Of a DNA stretch of 64,000 nucleotides, positions 35,567 through 43,988 are shown one piece after another (the first letter of the stretch is position 1; each line of letters opens with the position of its first letter). A program made the translations under genes and the position numbers. The stretch is taken from positions 1 to 64,000 of the forward strand of contig CACIRZ010000001.1 of assembly GCA_902589185.1 (NCBI GenBank), in the 5' to 3' direction. The notes under the pieces are model-generated. The model saw only the letters and a program-made list of their open reading frames with translations. It did not search any database and was not told the DNA's origin. The stretch is from an uncultured SAR116 cluster alpha proteobacterium (GTDB taxonomy: Bacteria; Pseudomonadota; Alphaproteobacteria; Puniceispirillales; Marisalimonadaceae).

Positions 35567-36424
35567 TTATAACTTTGGTGCTGCAATCACTGGGTTTTTT
35601 AAGACTCCTAATAACCCGATATCAACTTCAACAATATCCCCTGGAACCATATATACAGGTGGATTCCTTTTATCTCCAACACCACCAGGAGTGCCTGTTA
35701 CAATCACGTCTCCAGATGATAATGCAGTAAATTCTGAAATATAACTAATTAATCTTGGAATTGGAAAAATAAGATCAGCTAATGTAGCTTTCTGCATTAT
35801 ATTTCCATTTAATCTTAATTCAATTGGTAGCTTTCTATAATCACCCACTTCACTTGGTGTAACTAAAAAAGGTCCAAATCCGCCTGTACCTGGAAAAGTT
35901 TTTCCTGGGGTAAATTGAGAAGTGTGTCTTTGATAGTTTCTTACACTTCCATCATTATAACATGTATAACCAGCAATATGATCTAGTGCCTCTTCTTCAG
36001 ATATAAACCTACCACCTTTACCTATAACGATTGCCATTTCAGCTTCATAATCAAAACGGTCAGAATTGTCGGGTTTGATTAAAGGTTGCAAGTGAGCAAC
36101 TTGAGAGTCCGCAAACCTTGTGAAAATTGTTGGGTTATCAACATCAGGTCTCCCAGTTTCTTTTTTATGTTCTAAATAATTTAACCCAATGCACATAATT
36201 TTTTCTGGATTTGGAATTACAGGTAAAAAAGTAAAATCTGAAAAAGATAAATCTTTTGTTTTACCTGCAATATACTCTTCTGCTTCATTTTCCATATTAA
36301 GTGAGATTAATTCTTTAATAGAATTAATTTCTGGATCTAATTTGCCAGTAAGATCAACAATTCCATCTTTTACAACTGCTCCAAAACCTGTTTTTCCTAA
36401 TCTAGTAAAACTTAGTAATTTCAT
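35567..36424 (-). CDS. Fumarylacetoacetate hydrolase family enzyme
   Basis: The start is set at 36424, where 'AGAGAGGA' precedes ATG and the product begins MKLLSFTRLG; the tracked start would lie inside the upstream VOC gene. 285 residues. The FAH core shows 'MCIGLNYLEHKKETG', metal ligands in 'DYEAEMAIVIGK' and 'CYNDGSVRNYQ', and 'GDVIVTGTPGGVG'. Members hydrolyse acylpyruvates or hydrate 2-hydroxypenta-2,4-dienoates, both products of aromatic ring cleavage. Last catabolic gene of the five-gene leftward operon. Confidence 0.9.
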   Translation of the reverse strand: MKLLSFTRLGKTGFGAVVKDGIVDLTGKLDPEINSIKELISLNMENEAEEYIAGKTKDLSFSDFTFLPVIPNPEKIMCIGLNYLEHKKETGRPDVDNPTIFTRFADSQVAHLQPLIKPDNSDRFDYEAEMAIVIGKGGRFISEEEALDHIAGYTCYNDGSVRNYQRHTSQFTPGKTFPGTGGFGPFLVTPSEVGDYRKLPIELRLNGNIMQKATLADLIFPIPRLISYISEFTALSSGDVIVTGTPGGVGDKRNPPVYMVPGDIVEVDIGLLGVLKNPVIAAPKL

Positions 36425-36437
36425 TTTATTTCCTCTC

Positions 36438-37280
36438 TTAAGATCTCCTAATTGCTTTTCCCCATAAATTGAGGGTTCTTTCTTCTTGAGGCCAGTTCTT
36501 TGGCGGTCGACCAATTACCGTTTCCAATTCAGCTGATATTTCTATCCAATTTCCATCAATATCTTCGATAAATACGAATAAATTATTTCCTGGACCATGT
36601 CTACCAGGACCCCACATCAATTTTACATTATTTTGAGCAAAATGATCACACCATGTTTTTATATTATTCCATTCACCAGCTTCATATGAGTGATGATCCA
36701 TTCCATTTTGTGATGATTTAAAACACGCAATTGTGTGATGTTCGTGATTAGATGTTGTAAAACAAGTTGCAAGTTCACCAGTGCTTTTTATTACTCTGTC
36801 GGTTACTTGAAACCCAAGTTTTCTTTGATAGAAGTTTTGAAACCTTTCAACGTCTTTAGATGCAAAAGTTAGATGCTGTAATGGTGCATGAATACTTTTA
36901 GTGTAAAAATTATTTTCTTTTTTTTGAACACCAAGACAAATCATATTATTATCAGGATCTTGCAATGAAAAAGATCCTGATTGATAAAATTCTGAAACAA
37001 AGTCATTGATTTCACATTTATTTATTTTTAAAAATTCTTTATACCTCTCTAAATTTTCTTCATTTTTACAAACCATTCCTGCATAGCCGAGTGTATTGTT
37101 TTTCCCTGTTTTTATTATTATTTTACGACCAGGTCCCTCACACAAAAACTTTTGATTTGTCAGCCTATTTATCTTCATATCCATTACATTTGAATAAAAT
37201 TCAGCTAATCTTTTTGGATCACGACTTTCAATTTCAAGATGATTTAATGAAATATTAGCTTGAACAGCATCTAGGGACAT
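36438..37280 (-). CDS. VOC protein, possible second extradiol dioxygenase
   Basis: 280 residues forming two vicinal-oxygen-chelate modules. The second module has a His in 'LQHLTFASKDVERF' near 139, another in 'GMDHHSYEAGEW' near 205, and a Glu in 'DGNWIEISAELE'. This is the His-His-Glu iron or manganese set of type I extradiol dioxygenases. It is four bases downstream of the IclR gene. It may cleave a second ring substrate or act as an isomerase; the sequence does not decide. Confidence 0.82.
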   Translation of the reverse strand: MSLDAVQANISLNHLEIESRDPKRLAEFYSNVMDMKINRLTNQKFLCEGPGRKIIIKTGKNNTLGYAGMVCKNEENLERYKEFLKINKCEINDFVSEFYQSGSFSLQDPDNNMICLGVQKKENNFYTKSIHAPLQHLTFASKDVERFQNFYQRKLGFQVTDRVIKSTGELATCFTTSNHEHHTIACFKSSQNGMDHHSYEAGEWNNIKTWCDHFAQNNVKLMWGPGRHGPGNNLFVFIEDIDGNWIEISAELETVIGRPPKNWPQEERTLNLWGKAIRRS

Positions 37281-37284
37281 TTAT

Positions 37285-38067
37285 TTACCTCATTGAATTT
37301 GTTTCATGATGATACTTTTGAATATCGTCAAAAATTTCATTAATATATTTTTCTACTAATAAACCGTAAGTCGTAAGATTAGCATAAATTATAGGCTCAT
37401 GCTCTAAAAGAAAATCATCTAAATTAAATATTGAACTTAGAGACGCTACAATGCCCAATTTTTTATTACTGATTGAAACTGCAAAACCAATGAGACCTTT
37501 ATCTACTTGACCTTCTGTAAAACAATATCCTTTTTTTCTGTCATTTTTTAACTCTTTCAAAAAATTAGTTTTATCTTCATCTGATTTAAAATTTTCTAAA
37601 TTAATTAAATTTTCTAATCTTTTGCCTGTAATTTGCATAATTATTGCCCTGGAAGTTGCACCGTATATTAAAGGCATCAATTTACCTCTTTGATAACTTG
37701 TATTTTTTTTAAAAGTTGGACTTTTGTAATCAGCAACACACATCACATTATTTCCGTAGAGTCTTGCTAAAACGTTAACACTTGTTATAGGATTTTCATT
37801 AGCTAGTTTTTTTAAAAATGGTTGTCCTGCTCTAACCAAAGGATCAGAAAAATTAATAATTCTATTAAATTTAATGAATGCCGGACCCAATCTAAAATAA
37901 GATCCTGAAGCACTTTCAAGAAATTCTGCTGTGACCATTTCTCGCACAATTCTATATATTGTACTAGATGGTGTTTTAAGTGATTTTGAAATTTCCAAGA
38001 CAGTCCAAAAACTTCTCTCTTCAGAGAAAAGATCTAAGATTTTTTTATACCTTTGAAAACCAGACAC
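37285..38067 (-). CDS. IclR family transcriptional regulator
   Basis: 260 residues. An N-terminal winged helix ('VLEISKSLKTPSSTIYRIVREMV', near 22-44) is followed by the C-terminal ligand-binding domain ('GATSRAIIMQ', 'GYCFTEGQVDKGLIGFAVSI'). IclR proteins commonly control aromatic catabolism with a pathway compound as effector. The gene lies inside the operon it likely controls, 9 bases after the hydroxylase gene, and the palindrome at 40585 is its likely operator (inference). Confidence 0.92.
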   Translation of the reverse strand: MSGFQRYKKILDLFSEERSFWTVLEISKSLKTPSSTIYRIVREMVTAEFLESASGSYFRLGPAFIKFNRIINFSDPLVRAGQPFLKKLANENPITSVNVLARLYGNNVMCVADYKSPTFKKNTSYQRGKLMPLIYGATSRAIIMQITGKRLENLINLENFKSDEDKTNFLKELKNDRKKGYCFTEGQVDKGLIGFAVSISNKKLGIVASLSSIFNLDDFLLEHEPIIYANLTTYGLLVEKYINEIFDDIQKYHHETNSMR

Positions 38068-38075
38068 CTTTATCC

Positions 38076-39542
38076 CTATGAAGAAAAAATTTGATTGAGA
38101 TAAAAGCGAGAAAAATCTTTTAAGTCATTTTTATCTGTACTAGCAAGAACAAACCGATCAGGTCGAATAATTAAGCTATTTGAATTAAATTTTTTTAAAA
38201 TTATTTCTATTTCCGGTATATCAATTGTACTGTAAGTTCTAATTTTTAATTTATTTTCACTTACCTCCTTATTTGTAATTAAGATTGGATGACATGAAAA
38301 TAAATCATCAAATTCTTTATTAAAATTAATTTTTAGATATGGAACAATTTTACCTCTATTTTTATCATCCTTATTACCTAATCCTTTTCCAAGTTTCGGC
38401 TTTATACTATTCATTTTTATTGTGCCGTCTTTTTCCTCATAAACAGTGTCTGACACCTTTGATCCACCAATTGAATTAAGTAGCTCACCCATCTTCATGG
38501 CAGTATTTATATAATCTTTCACATTTGAAGATCTCTCACTTTGATAAGTATCAAGTAATTTTTCATTATGACCTTTTTTACAACATATGTTAATTTTCCA
38601 AGCTAAATTAGATGCATCTCTAATTCCAGCACACATTCCTTGCCCCATAAATGGCGGTGTCAAATGAGCAGCATCTCCAACTAAAAATTGACGACCTATT
38701 CTCCATTTTTTTGCAATTGCTGATTGAAATGTATAGACAGTTTTTCTTTCAATCCTTGCTTCATCCTGAGACACCCATTGACTTAAAAATTTCCAAAGTG
38801 TTTTACTATCAAAAAAATTTTCTACACTTTCTTCTTCTTTTAGAGCTATTTCCCATCTTCTTCTTTTTCCTACATTTCTGCAGTATGTGGCTGGTCTTTT
38901 TGAGTTGCAATATTGTATTGTTCTATCTGGCAAATTTGTTTTTTTTGTTTTTAAAATTAAATCTATTACAGCCCAACGTTGTTCGAAACCTAGATGTTCC
39001 ATTTCACTTTTAATTTGCTTCCTTAGAAAAGAGTTAGCACCATCACAGCCAATTACATATTTAGACTTTACAGAAAAAATCTGTTTGGTTTTTAAATTTT
39101 TGTATTGAATTATTGAATAATTTTTATGACTGATAGTTTTATATACTTCAGAGTTTTGGGAAATAATTACCTTTTCAAATTTTTTTAATTTATGACGTAG
39201 GCTTCTTTCTAAATCAGGTTGATGAAACCTATAACTAGGATACCATCCATTTTCTGTAATAACTTTTGGTCTTGGCCAATCAAGAAGAAGGTTACCTTTT
39301 TCATCAACAAATTTTGTTCCTTTATTAATAATTAATTTTTTTGTTAAACTTTTAGTTATCCCAATTGTATTAAATACTCTCATAACTTCATCATCAAAAT
39401 GAACTGCTCGTGGAAGATTATATATACTTGCTTCTTTTTCTAAAACTAGAATAGATAAATTGTTCATAGCTAAAAGATTAGCTAATGTACCTCCTGCAGG
39501 ACCTAATCCAATTATAACAACATCAAAATCTTGAGTACTCAT
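38076..39542 (-). CDS. FAD-dependent aromatic hydroxylase (MhpA-like)
   Basis: 488 residues, group A flavin monooxygenase. The FAD Rossmann motif is 'IIGLGPAGGTLANLLA' at 10-25, 'VIGCDGANSFLRKQI' is the DG motif, and 'FLVGDAAHLTPPFMGQGMCAGIRDASNLAWK' the GD motif, as in 3-(3-hydroxyphenyl)propionate hydroxylase. It is shorter than MhpA (about 550). The gene overlaps the upstream extradiol dioxygenase by ATGA, showing tight coupling. It likely makes the catechol-type substrate for that enzyme. Confidence 0.9.
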   Translation of the reverse strand: MSTQDFDVVIIGLGPAGGTLANLLAMNNLSILVLEKEASIYNLPRAVHFDDEVMRVFNTIGITKSLTKKLIINKGTKFVDEKGNLLLDWPRPKVITENGWYPSYRFHQPDLERSLRHKLKKFEKVIISQNSEVYKTISHKNYSIIQYKNLKTKQIFSVKSKYVIGCDGANSFLRKQIKSEMEHLGFEQRWAVIDLILKTKKTNLPDRTIQYCNSKRPATYCRNVGKRRRWEIALKEEESVENFFDSKTLWKFLSQWVSQDEARIERKTVYTFQSAIAKKWRIGRQFLVGDAAHLTPPFMGQGMCAGIRDASNLAWKINICCKKGHNEKLLDTYQSERSSNVKDYINTAMKMGELLNSIGGSKVSDTVYEEKDGTIKMNSIKPKLGKGLGNKDDKNRGKIVPYLKINFNKEFDDLFSCHPILITNKEVSENKLKIRTYSTIDIPEIEIILKKFNSNSLIIRPDRFVLASTDKNDLKDFSRFYLNQIFSS

Positions 39543-40513
39543 TTTTTACTGATATTTTGATACAACCACGGACAATCAATTATCATAGGTGATCTTTTAC
39601 CTTGCTGAGCAGTTTCAATACGTTTTATTCTAAACTTTAATCTTTCATCATCAGGTAAATATAATCTTTCATGCCCCCAAAAACTTGGACCTTCGTTTGT
39701 TTCATGAGGAACCCATGTAGTAGGATTGATAATTCTACCACCCCATCCATTTTCAATAAAAAAACCTGAAGGAGTGTGTGCATAAAAAGAAGTCATATAA
39801 TCGTTTGTGTGTCGACCCAAAGTGTAAGCTATTCCATTTTTATGGTTATATTGGAGTAAATCATATCCTTGCCCAACATCATCTAAGTTTTTATATTCTA
39901 CCATAAAATGATGAAATCCTTGTTGACCACTTCCAATTAGAGCGAAGCTATGATGGCGACCATTAACATGAAAAAAACATAATGAAATTGGATCAAAACT
40001 ATAATCACTTATTTTGAAATCTAAAATATCTCTGTAAAAAGGAATTAACATATCAACATTAGATACATGTAAAACTGCATGACCAAGTCCACAAACGTCA
40101 GTCTTAAATCCAGAAATTGGTCTTCCCGGGACAAATGGGCTATTATCAATATGAGGCCTATAAACAAGTTCAATTCTATTTCCTAACGGATCATCAAAAT
40201 ATATTAATTCATCAACAAACCGCATATCAGTAAGATTTTTATCACCTTCGAAAACTTCTATTCCAGTGTCTTCCAACTTTTTGGCATATTTTTGAAGATC
40301 TGATTTTTCTTCTACTTCCCACCCAAGGAAAGCAAGTTTGTCACCAGGTTCACCAGAGATTGTGAATCTTTGTTTTTGATCATCCATACGGAAAAACAAA
40401 GATTTTTTAGAATAATCAGTTTTTTGCATTCCTAGGTTCTTAGTCGCAAAGTCTTGCCACTCTTCGATTTTATCTGAATTAACTCCAATATAACTCAAAG
40501 CATTGATCGACAT
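39539..40513 (-). CDS. Type I extradiol dioxygenase (BphC-like)
   Basis: The start is set at 40513 (MSINALSYIG), with 'AGGAT' upstream. 324 residues in two VOC modules. The metal set is visible: His in 'CGLGHAVLHVSN', His in 'GFHHFMVEY' and Glu in 'GFFIENGWGG', matching BphC His146, His210 and Glu260. 'YAHTPSGF' is another family trait. It would cleave a 2,3-dihydroxylated ring next to the hydroxyls. First gene of the leftward operon, divergent from TRAP system 2. Confidence 0.92.
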   Translation of the reverse strand: MSINALSYIGVNSDKIEEWQDFATKNLGMQKTDYSKKSLFFRMDDQKQRFTISGEPGDKLAFLGWEVEEKSDLQKYAKKLEDTGIEVFEGDKNLTDMRFVDELIYFDDPLGNRIELVYRPHIDNSPFVPGRPISGFKTDVCGLGHAVLHVSNVDMLIPFYRDILDFKISDYSFDPISLCFFHVNGRHHSFALIGSGQQGFHHFMVEYKNLDDVGQGYDLLQYNHKNGIAYTLGRHTNDYMTSFYAHTPSGFFIENGWGGRIINPTTWVPHETNEGPSFWGHERLYLPDDERLKFRIKRIETAQQGKRSPMIIDCPWLYQNISKK

Positions 40514-40568
40514 AAAATAAATCCTAATTAGAGACTTATTAAATAATATATCATTTTGATAAAAAAAC

Positions 40569-40623
40569 AATAATTTTTTAAAAGAATTATCATATTATGA
40601 TAATTAGTAATAATTTTTTAAAA
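40569..40623. repeat. Paired 15-bp direct repeats around the operator palindrome
   Basis: The sequence AATAATTTTTTAAAA occurs at 40569-40583 and again at 40609-40623, exactly 40 bases apart, about four helical turns, on either side of the palindrome at 40585-40605. A-tract repeats at this spacing could bend DNA or bind regulator dimers. Confidence 0.5.
40585..40605. promoter_or_regulatory. 21-bp palindromic operator candidate
   Basis: AATTATCATA and TATGATAATT are perfect inverted 10-mers around one central base. The site lies in the 197-base divergent space between the dioxygenase start (40513) and the TRAP binding-protein start (40711). Its size and position suit an IclR dimer or tetramer site. 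The tracked ATG at 40597 falls within it and is not used. Confidence 0.6.
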
Positions 40624-40710
40624 TTAGAATTTGATTTATATAAATATCTAGTTAATGATTTAATATTACATAAATTAAAATTATTTAAAATTTTATATGG
40701 AGGAATATTA

Positions 40711-41745
40711 ATGAATAAATTGATTGGCGTAGTAGCGACAACAATTATCAGCGCTGGATTATCATTTTCAGCACTAGCTGATAAAGTTACTTTAAAATTT
40801 CACACTATGGTCCCAATGCCAGCAAATTCAAATGCTAAATTTGTTAAACCATGGGCTGACAAAGTAAAAAAAGAAAGTAATGGAGAAATTATTACTGAAA
40901 TGTATCCTTCAATGCAGCTTGGAGGGAAACCACCACAGCTAGTTGATCAAGCTCGTGAAGGTGTTGTAGATATTGTTTGGACTGTTGCAGGTTATACTCC
41001 TGGAAGATTTCCAAGGTTATCAGTTTTTGAATTACCTTTCATGCCAACAAGCGCAAAAATCACAGCCCAAGCTGTTCAAGAATTTGTAGAAACCTCAGGT
41101 GCAGAAGATCTTAAGGATTATAAAATTCTTGCAGTTCACGTTCATGCCCCAGGTATGATACACACTAAAAAAACATTGATTAAATCAGTAAGCGATTTTA
41201 AAGGTCTTAAGCTACGAGGTCCAACTCGTTCAGCAACAAGTTTATTAAAAAAGTTGGGAGCCACTCCTGTTGGTATGCCAATACCAAAAGTTGCTCCTTC
41301 TTTGTCAAAAGGTGTTATAACAGGAATGGTTGTTCCATGGGAGATAATGCCATCTTTTAAACTTCAAGAGTTAACTAAATCACATACCAACGTAGCAGGT
41401 AATAGAGGGCTTTATACAACTCCATTTCTATTTGTCATGAACAAGGCAAAATACGATTCATTATCACCAGCTCATAAAAAAGTTATCGATAATAATTCTG
41501 GAATGTCCCTAGCAAGGCAAGCTGGAGTACTATGGGATGATTTTGAAGGACCTGCTCGTGAATTAGCAGTTAAAGCTGGAGGCGAATTTCATACTTTAAG
41601 TGGAGCACCTCTGGCAGAGATAAAAAAAGCAGCAGATCAAGTTATTCAAGATTGGATAAAAGATGCTAACAGTAAAGGTCTGGATGGACAAAAACTTTAC
41701 GATACTGCGAAATCTCTTATTAAAAAATACGAAAAAAAATTATAA
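40711..41745 (+). CDS. TRAP transporter substrate-binding protein (system 2, DctP)
   Basis: The start is at 40711, preceded by GGAGG and giving a clean signal peptide ('IGVVATTIISAGLSFSALADK'). 344 residues. DctP traits are 'TLKFHTMVPMPANSN', 'SDFKGLKLRGPTRSATSLLKKLGATPVGMPIPKV' with the substrate-binding Arg, and 'LSKGVITGMVVPWE'. Divergence from the aromatic operon across a shared operator suggests an aromatic acid as cargo, as with known TRAP systems for phenylpropanoids. That is inference. Confidence 0.92.
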   Translation: MNKLIGVVATTIISAGLSFSALADKVTLKFHTMVPMPANSNAKFVKPWADKVKKESNGEIITEMYPSMQLGGKPPQLVDQAREGVVDIVWTVAGYTPGRFPRLSVFELPFMPTSAKITAQAVQEFVETSGAEDLKDYKILAVHVHAPGMIHTKKTLIKSVSDFKGLKLRGPTRSATSLLKKLGATPVGMPIPKVAPSLSKGVITGMVVPWEIMPSFKLQELTKSHTNVAGNRGLYTTPFLFVMNKAKYDSLSPAHKKVIDNNSGMSLARQAGVLWDDFEGPARELAVKAGGEFHTLSGAPLAEIKKAADQVIQDWIKDANSKGLDGQKLYDTAKSLIKKYEKKL

Positions 41746-41760
41746 TTCCATTATAATATA

Positions 41761-42291
41761 ATGTTTTTTTGGAAAAAAATTATTTCATCTAAAATACGTC
41801 CAGATAATCAATTTGGACGTATTTTAAATTTTATCTCTAGATATTTTGCAATTTTCGGTGGCTTTATTCTTTTAACAGCTGCTTTAATTAGTATTTTTTC
41901 GATTTTTGGAAGAGTAGTATTCTCATCTCCCATTTTGGGTGACTTTGAACTAGTAGAAATTGCTTGTGCAGTTGCTATTGGATCATTCTTACCATTATGT
42001 CATCTTAAAAATGGAAATGTTATTGTAGATTTCATAACTGCCAAACTTTCCAAAAATAAAATTAATTTATTAGACTCTATTAGTTCTCTAATATTTGGTG
42101 TAGTGGCTCTGTTCTTTACTTCTCGCATGATTTTAGGAGCAAGGGATATGTACGTTTATCAAGAAGAAACTATGCTTTTAGCATTTCCTATTTGGTTACC
42201 TTTTTTACCTGTAATTGCTTCTTTTTTTCTTCTAACAATTTGTTGCCTTTATACATTCATAATTAAAATTAACCTCATAATAGGAAAATAA
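41761..42291 (+). CDS. TRAP small permease subunit DctQ (system 2)
   Basis: 176 residues with four hydrophobic helices (about 27-50, 60-78, 97-120, 140-165). The family motif region 'FGRVVFSSPILGDFELVEIACAVAIGSFLPLCHLKNGNVIVDFI' is clear. A weak AT-rich hairpin (41740-41756) lies between the binding-protein stop and this ATG. The large subunit begins 4 bases after the stop. Confidence 0.9.
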   Translation: MFFWKKIISSKIRPDNQFGRILNFISRYFAIFGGFILLTAALISIFSIFGRVVFSSPILGDFELVEIACAVAIGSFLPLCHLKNGNVIVDFITAKLSKNKINLLDSISSLIFGVVALFFTSRMILGARDMYVYQEETMLLAFPIWLPFLPVIASFFLLTICCLYTFIIKINLIIGK

Positions 42292-42295
42292 TTTT

Positions 42296-43612
42296 ATGGA
42301 TAAATTTACATTAGGCATTATTGCTTTTCCTATTTTATTTTCTATGCTTGCACTAAGAATGCCAATCGGTTTAGCTATGCTAATAGTTGGTTGTTCAGGT
42401 ACTATTATAATAGCTGGATGGCTTCCAATTTTATCTCAAGTTAAAACTAGCGCATGGCATTTATTTTCTAATTATTCTTTATCTGTCATTCCACTATTTT
42501 TATTAATGGGAAATTTTGCTGGTAAAGCTGGTATGAGTGAAGCACTTTTTAAATTTACTGGGGCTTGTCTAGGCCATAGAAAAGGTGGAGTTGCAATGGC
42601 AGCAATTGGTGCTTGTGCAGGATTTGGAGCTATTTGTGGATCATCACTAGCAACAGCCGCTACAATGGGTAAAGTTGCACTTCCTGAACTAAGACGATTA
42701 GGATATTCTGGAGCTCTAAGCACAGGAACTCTAGCTGCTGGTGGAACTTTAGGGATATTAATTCCACCATCAGTTATATTAATAATCTATTCAATTTTAA
42801 CAGAACAAAATATTGCCAAAATGTTTTTAGCTGCCTTCATTCCTGGTATTCTCGCTGCTTTGGGATACATACTTGCAATCGCATTATATGTTAGATTTGT
42901 AAAGGAATCTGGACCAACCAAAGAAAGGGTTGGGTGGAAAGAGAGATTTTCTTTATTTAAGGATATATGGCAGATAATTCTAATTTTTTTAGTGATGATA
43001 GGAGGTATTTATTTAGGTTGGTTTACTCCCACAGAAGGTGGTGCTATCGGTGCAGGTGGAGCTGGTCTAATTGCAATTTCTAATAAAAATTTTAAATTTA
43101 AAGACTTGGTTGAAGTAATTGAGAGCACTGCAATTACTTCTGCTATGATATTTTTAGTGCTTTTAGGCGCAGAATTTTTCAACTCATTTATAGCATTAAC
43201 ACAACTTCCAAACCAATTAGGAGAGATTGCATTAAAAAACAATCTCTCACCTTATCTAATTGTAGCATGTATTCTTGTTTTATATCTGTTATTGGGCTGT
43301 TTGATGGATAGCTTGGCAATGATTTTACTTACAATACCAGTTTTCTTTCCTTTGATAATGACATTGGATTTTGGGATGTCTGCTGAGGAAACTGCAATAT
43401 GGTTTGGAATATTAACACTTATTGTCGTAGAAGTAGGATTAATTACACCTCCAGTTGGATTAAATGTTTTTATTATTAATAAGATGGCAGGTGATGTAAG
43501 TATTGCTGAAACTTTCAAAGGAGTTTTACCATTTTTATTTAGCGATATTTTAAGAGTAATATTATTGTTTTCATTTCCAGGCATCACATTATTTTTATTA
43601 AAAGTATTTTAA
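42296..43612 (+). CDS. TRAP large permease subunit DctM (system 2)
   Basis: 438 residues with about 12-13 helices. Family blocks include 'LRMPIGLAMLIVGCSGT', 'VIPLFLLMGNFAGKAGMSEALF', 'GSSLATAATMGKVALPELRRLGYSGALSTGTLAAGGTLGILIPPSVILIIY' and 'TEGGAIGAGGAG'. It is the Na+-coupled carrier of system 2. The next small gene starts after a single base, so it is probably translated together. Confidence 0.93.
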   Translation: MDKFTLGIIAFPILFSMLALRMPIGLAMLIVGCSGTIIIAGWLPILSQVKTSAWHLFSNYSLSVIPLFLLMGNFAGKAGMSEALFKFTGACLGHRKGGVAMAAIGACAGFGAICGSSLATAATMGKVALPELRRLGYSGALSTGTLAAGGTLGILIPPSVILIIYSILTEQNIAKMFLAAFIPGILAALGYILAIALYVRFVKESGPTKERVGWKERFSLFKDIWQIILIFLVMIGGIYLGWFTPTEGGAIGAGGAGLIAISNKNFKFKDLVEVIESTAITSAMIFLVLLGAEFFNSFIALTQLPNQLGEIALKNNLSPYLIVACILVLYLLLGCLMDSLAMILLTIPVFFPLIMTLDFGMSAEETAIWFGILTLIVVEVGLITPPVGLNVFIINKMAGDVSIAETFKGVLPFLFSDILRVILLFSFPGITLFLLKVF

Positions 43613-43613
43613 G

Positions 43614-43859
43614 ATGAATCAAGATAACAAAAAATATTTATGGAAGTTAATCCAACTAACTGGAGATAGTTTAATTAATAAATTACCAGATCATCCAAAT
43701 CATCCTAATGGAAGAAACCCCTATGCTCACGTTGCATTAAAAGTAAAAAACAAGTTTGGAAAAAGCTATAAAGATCTTCTTGACGAGAAAGTTCATGAGG
43801 TCATTAATTATTTAAATATATTGAAACAAACTGAGGGAGATACAAAAAACTTACATTAA
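43614..43859 (+). CDS. 81-aa soluble protein coupled to TRAP system 2
   Basis: ATG comes one base after the DctM stop, so translation is likely coupled. The protein is charged and helical, with no membrane segment or signal peptide, and a central 'DHPNHPNGRNPYAHVALKV' that looks like a conserved turn rich in His, Asn and Pro. No family recognised. It ends the system 2 transcript. A role in the catabolic route rather than in transport is possible. Confidence 0.65.
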   Translation: MNQDNKKYLWKLIQLTGDSLINKLPDHPNHPNGRNPYAHVALKVKNKFGKSYKDLLDEKVHEVINYLNILKQTEGDTKNLH

Positions 43860-43988
43860 TGACATCTAATTTTTTAAAAATTTCTACTAGCTAAATTTTA
43901 AATTTTTAATTTGTTAATCATTTAAATTTGACTAATCTTACTTAATAAGCTTATCTAAATTTTTAATCTATTACTTAGGGGAAAATAT

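Noticed and set aside
36425-36514. Upstream extension of the FAH-family enzyme
   Set aside because: It would overlap the VOC gene; the internal ATG has AGAGAGGA before it and a normal N-terminus.
40597-40710. Upstream extension of the TRAP system 2 binding protein
   Set aside because: The ATG lies in the palindrome and the extension precedes a good signal peptide with its own GGAGG site.
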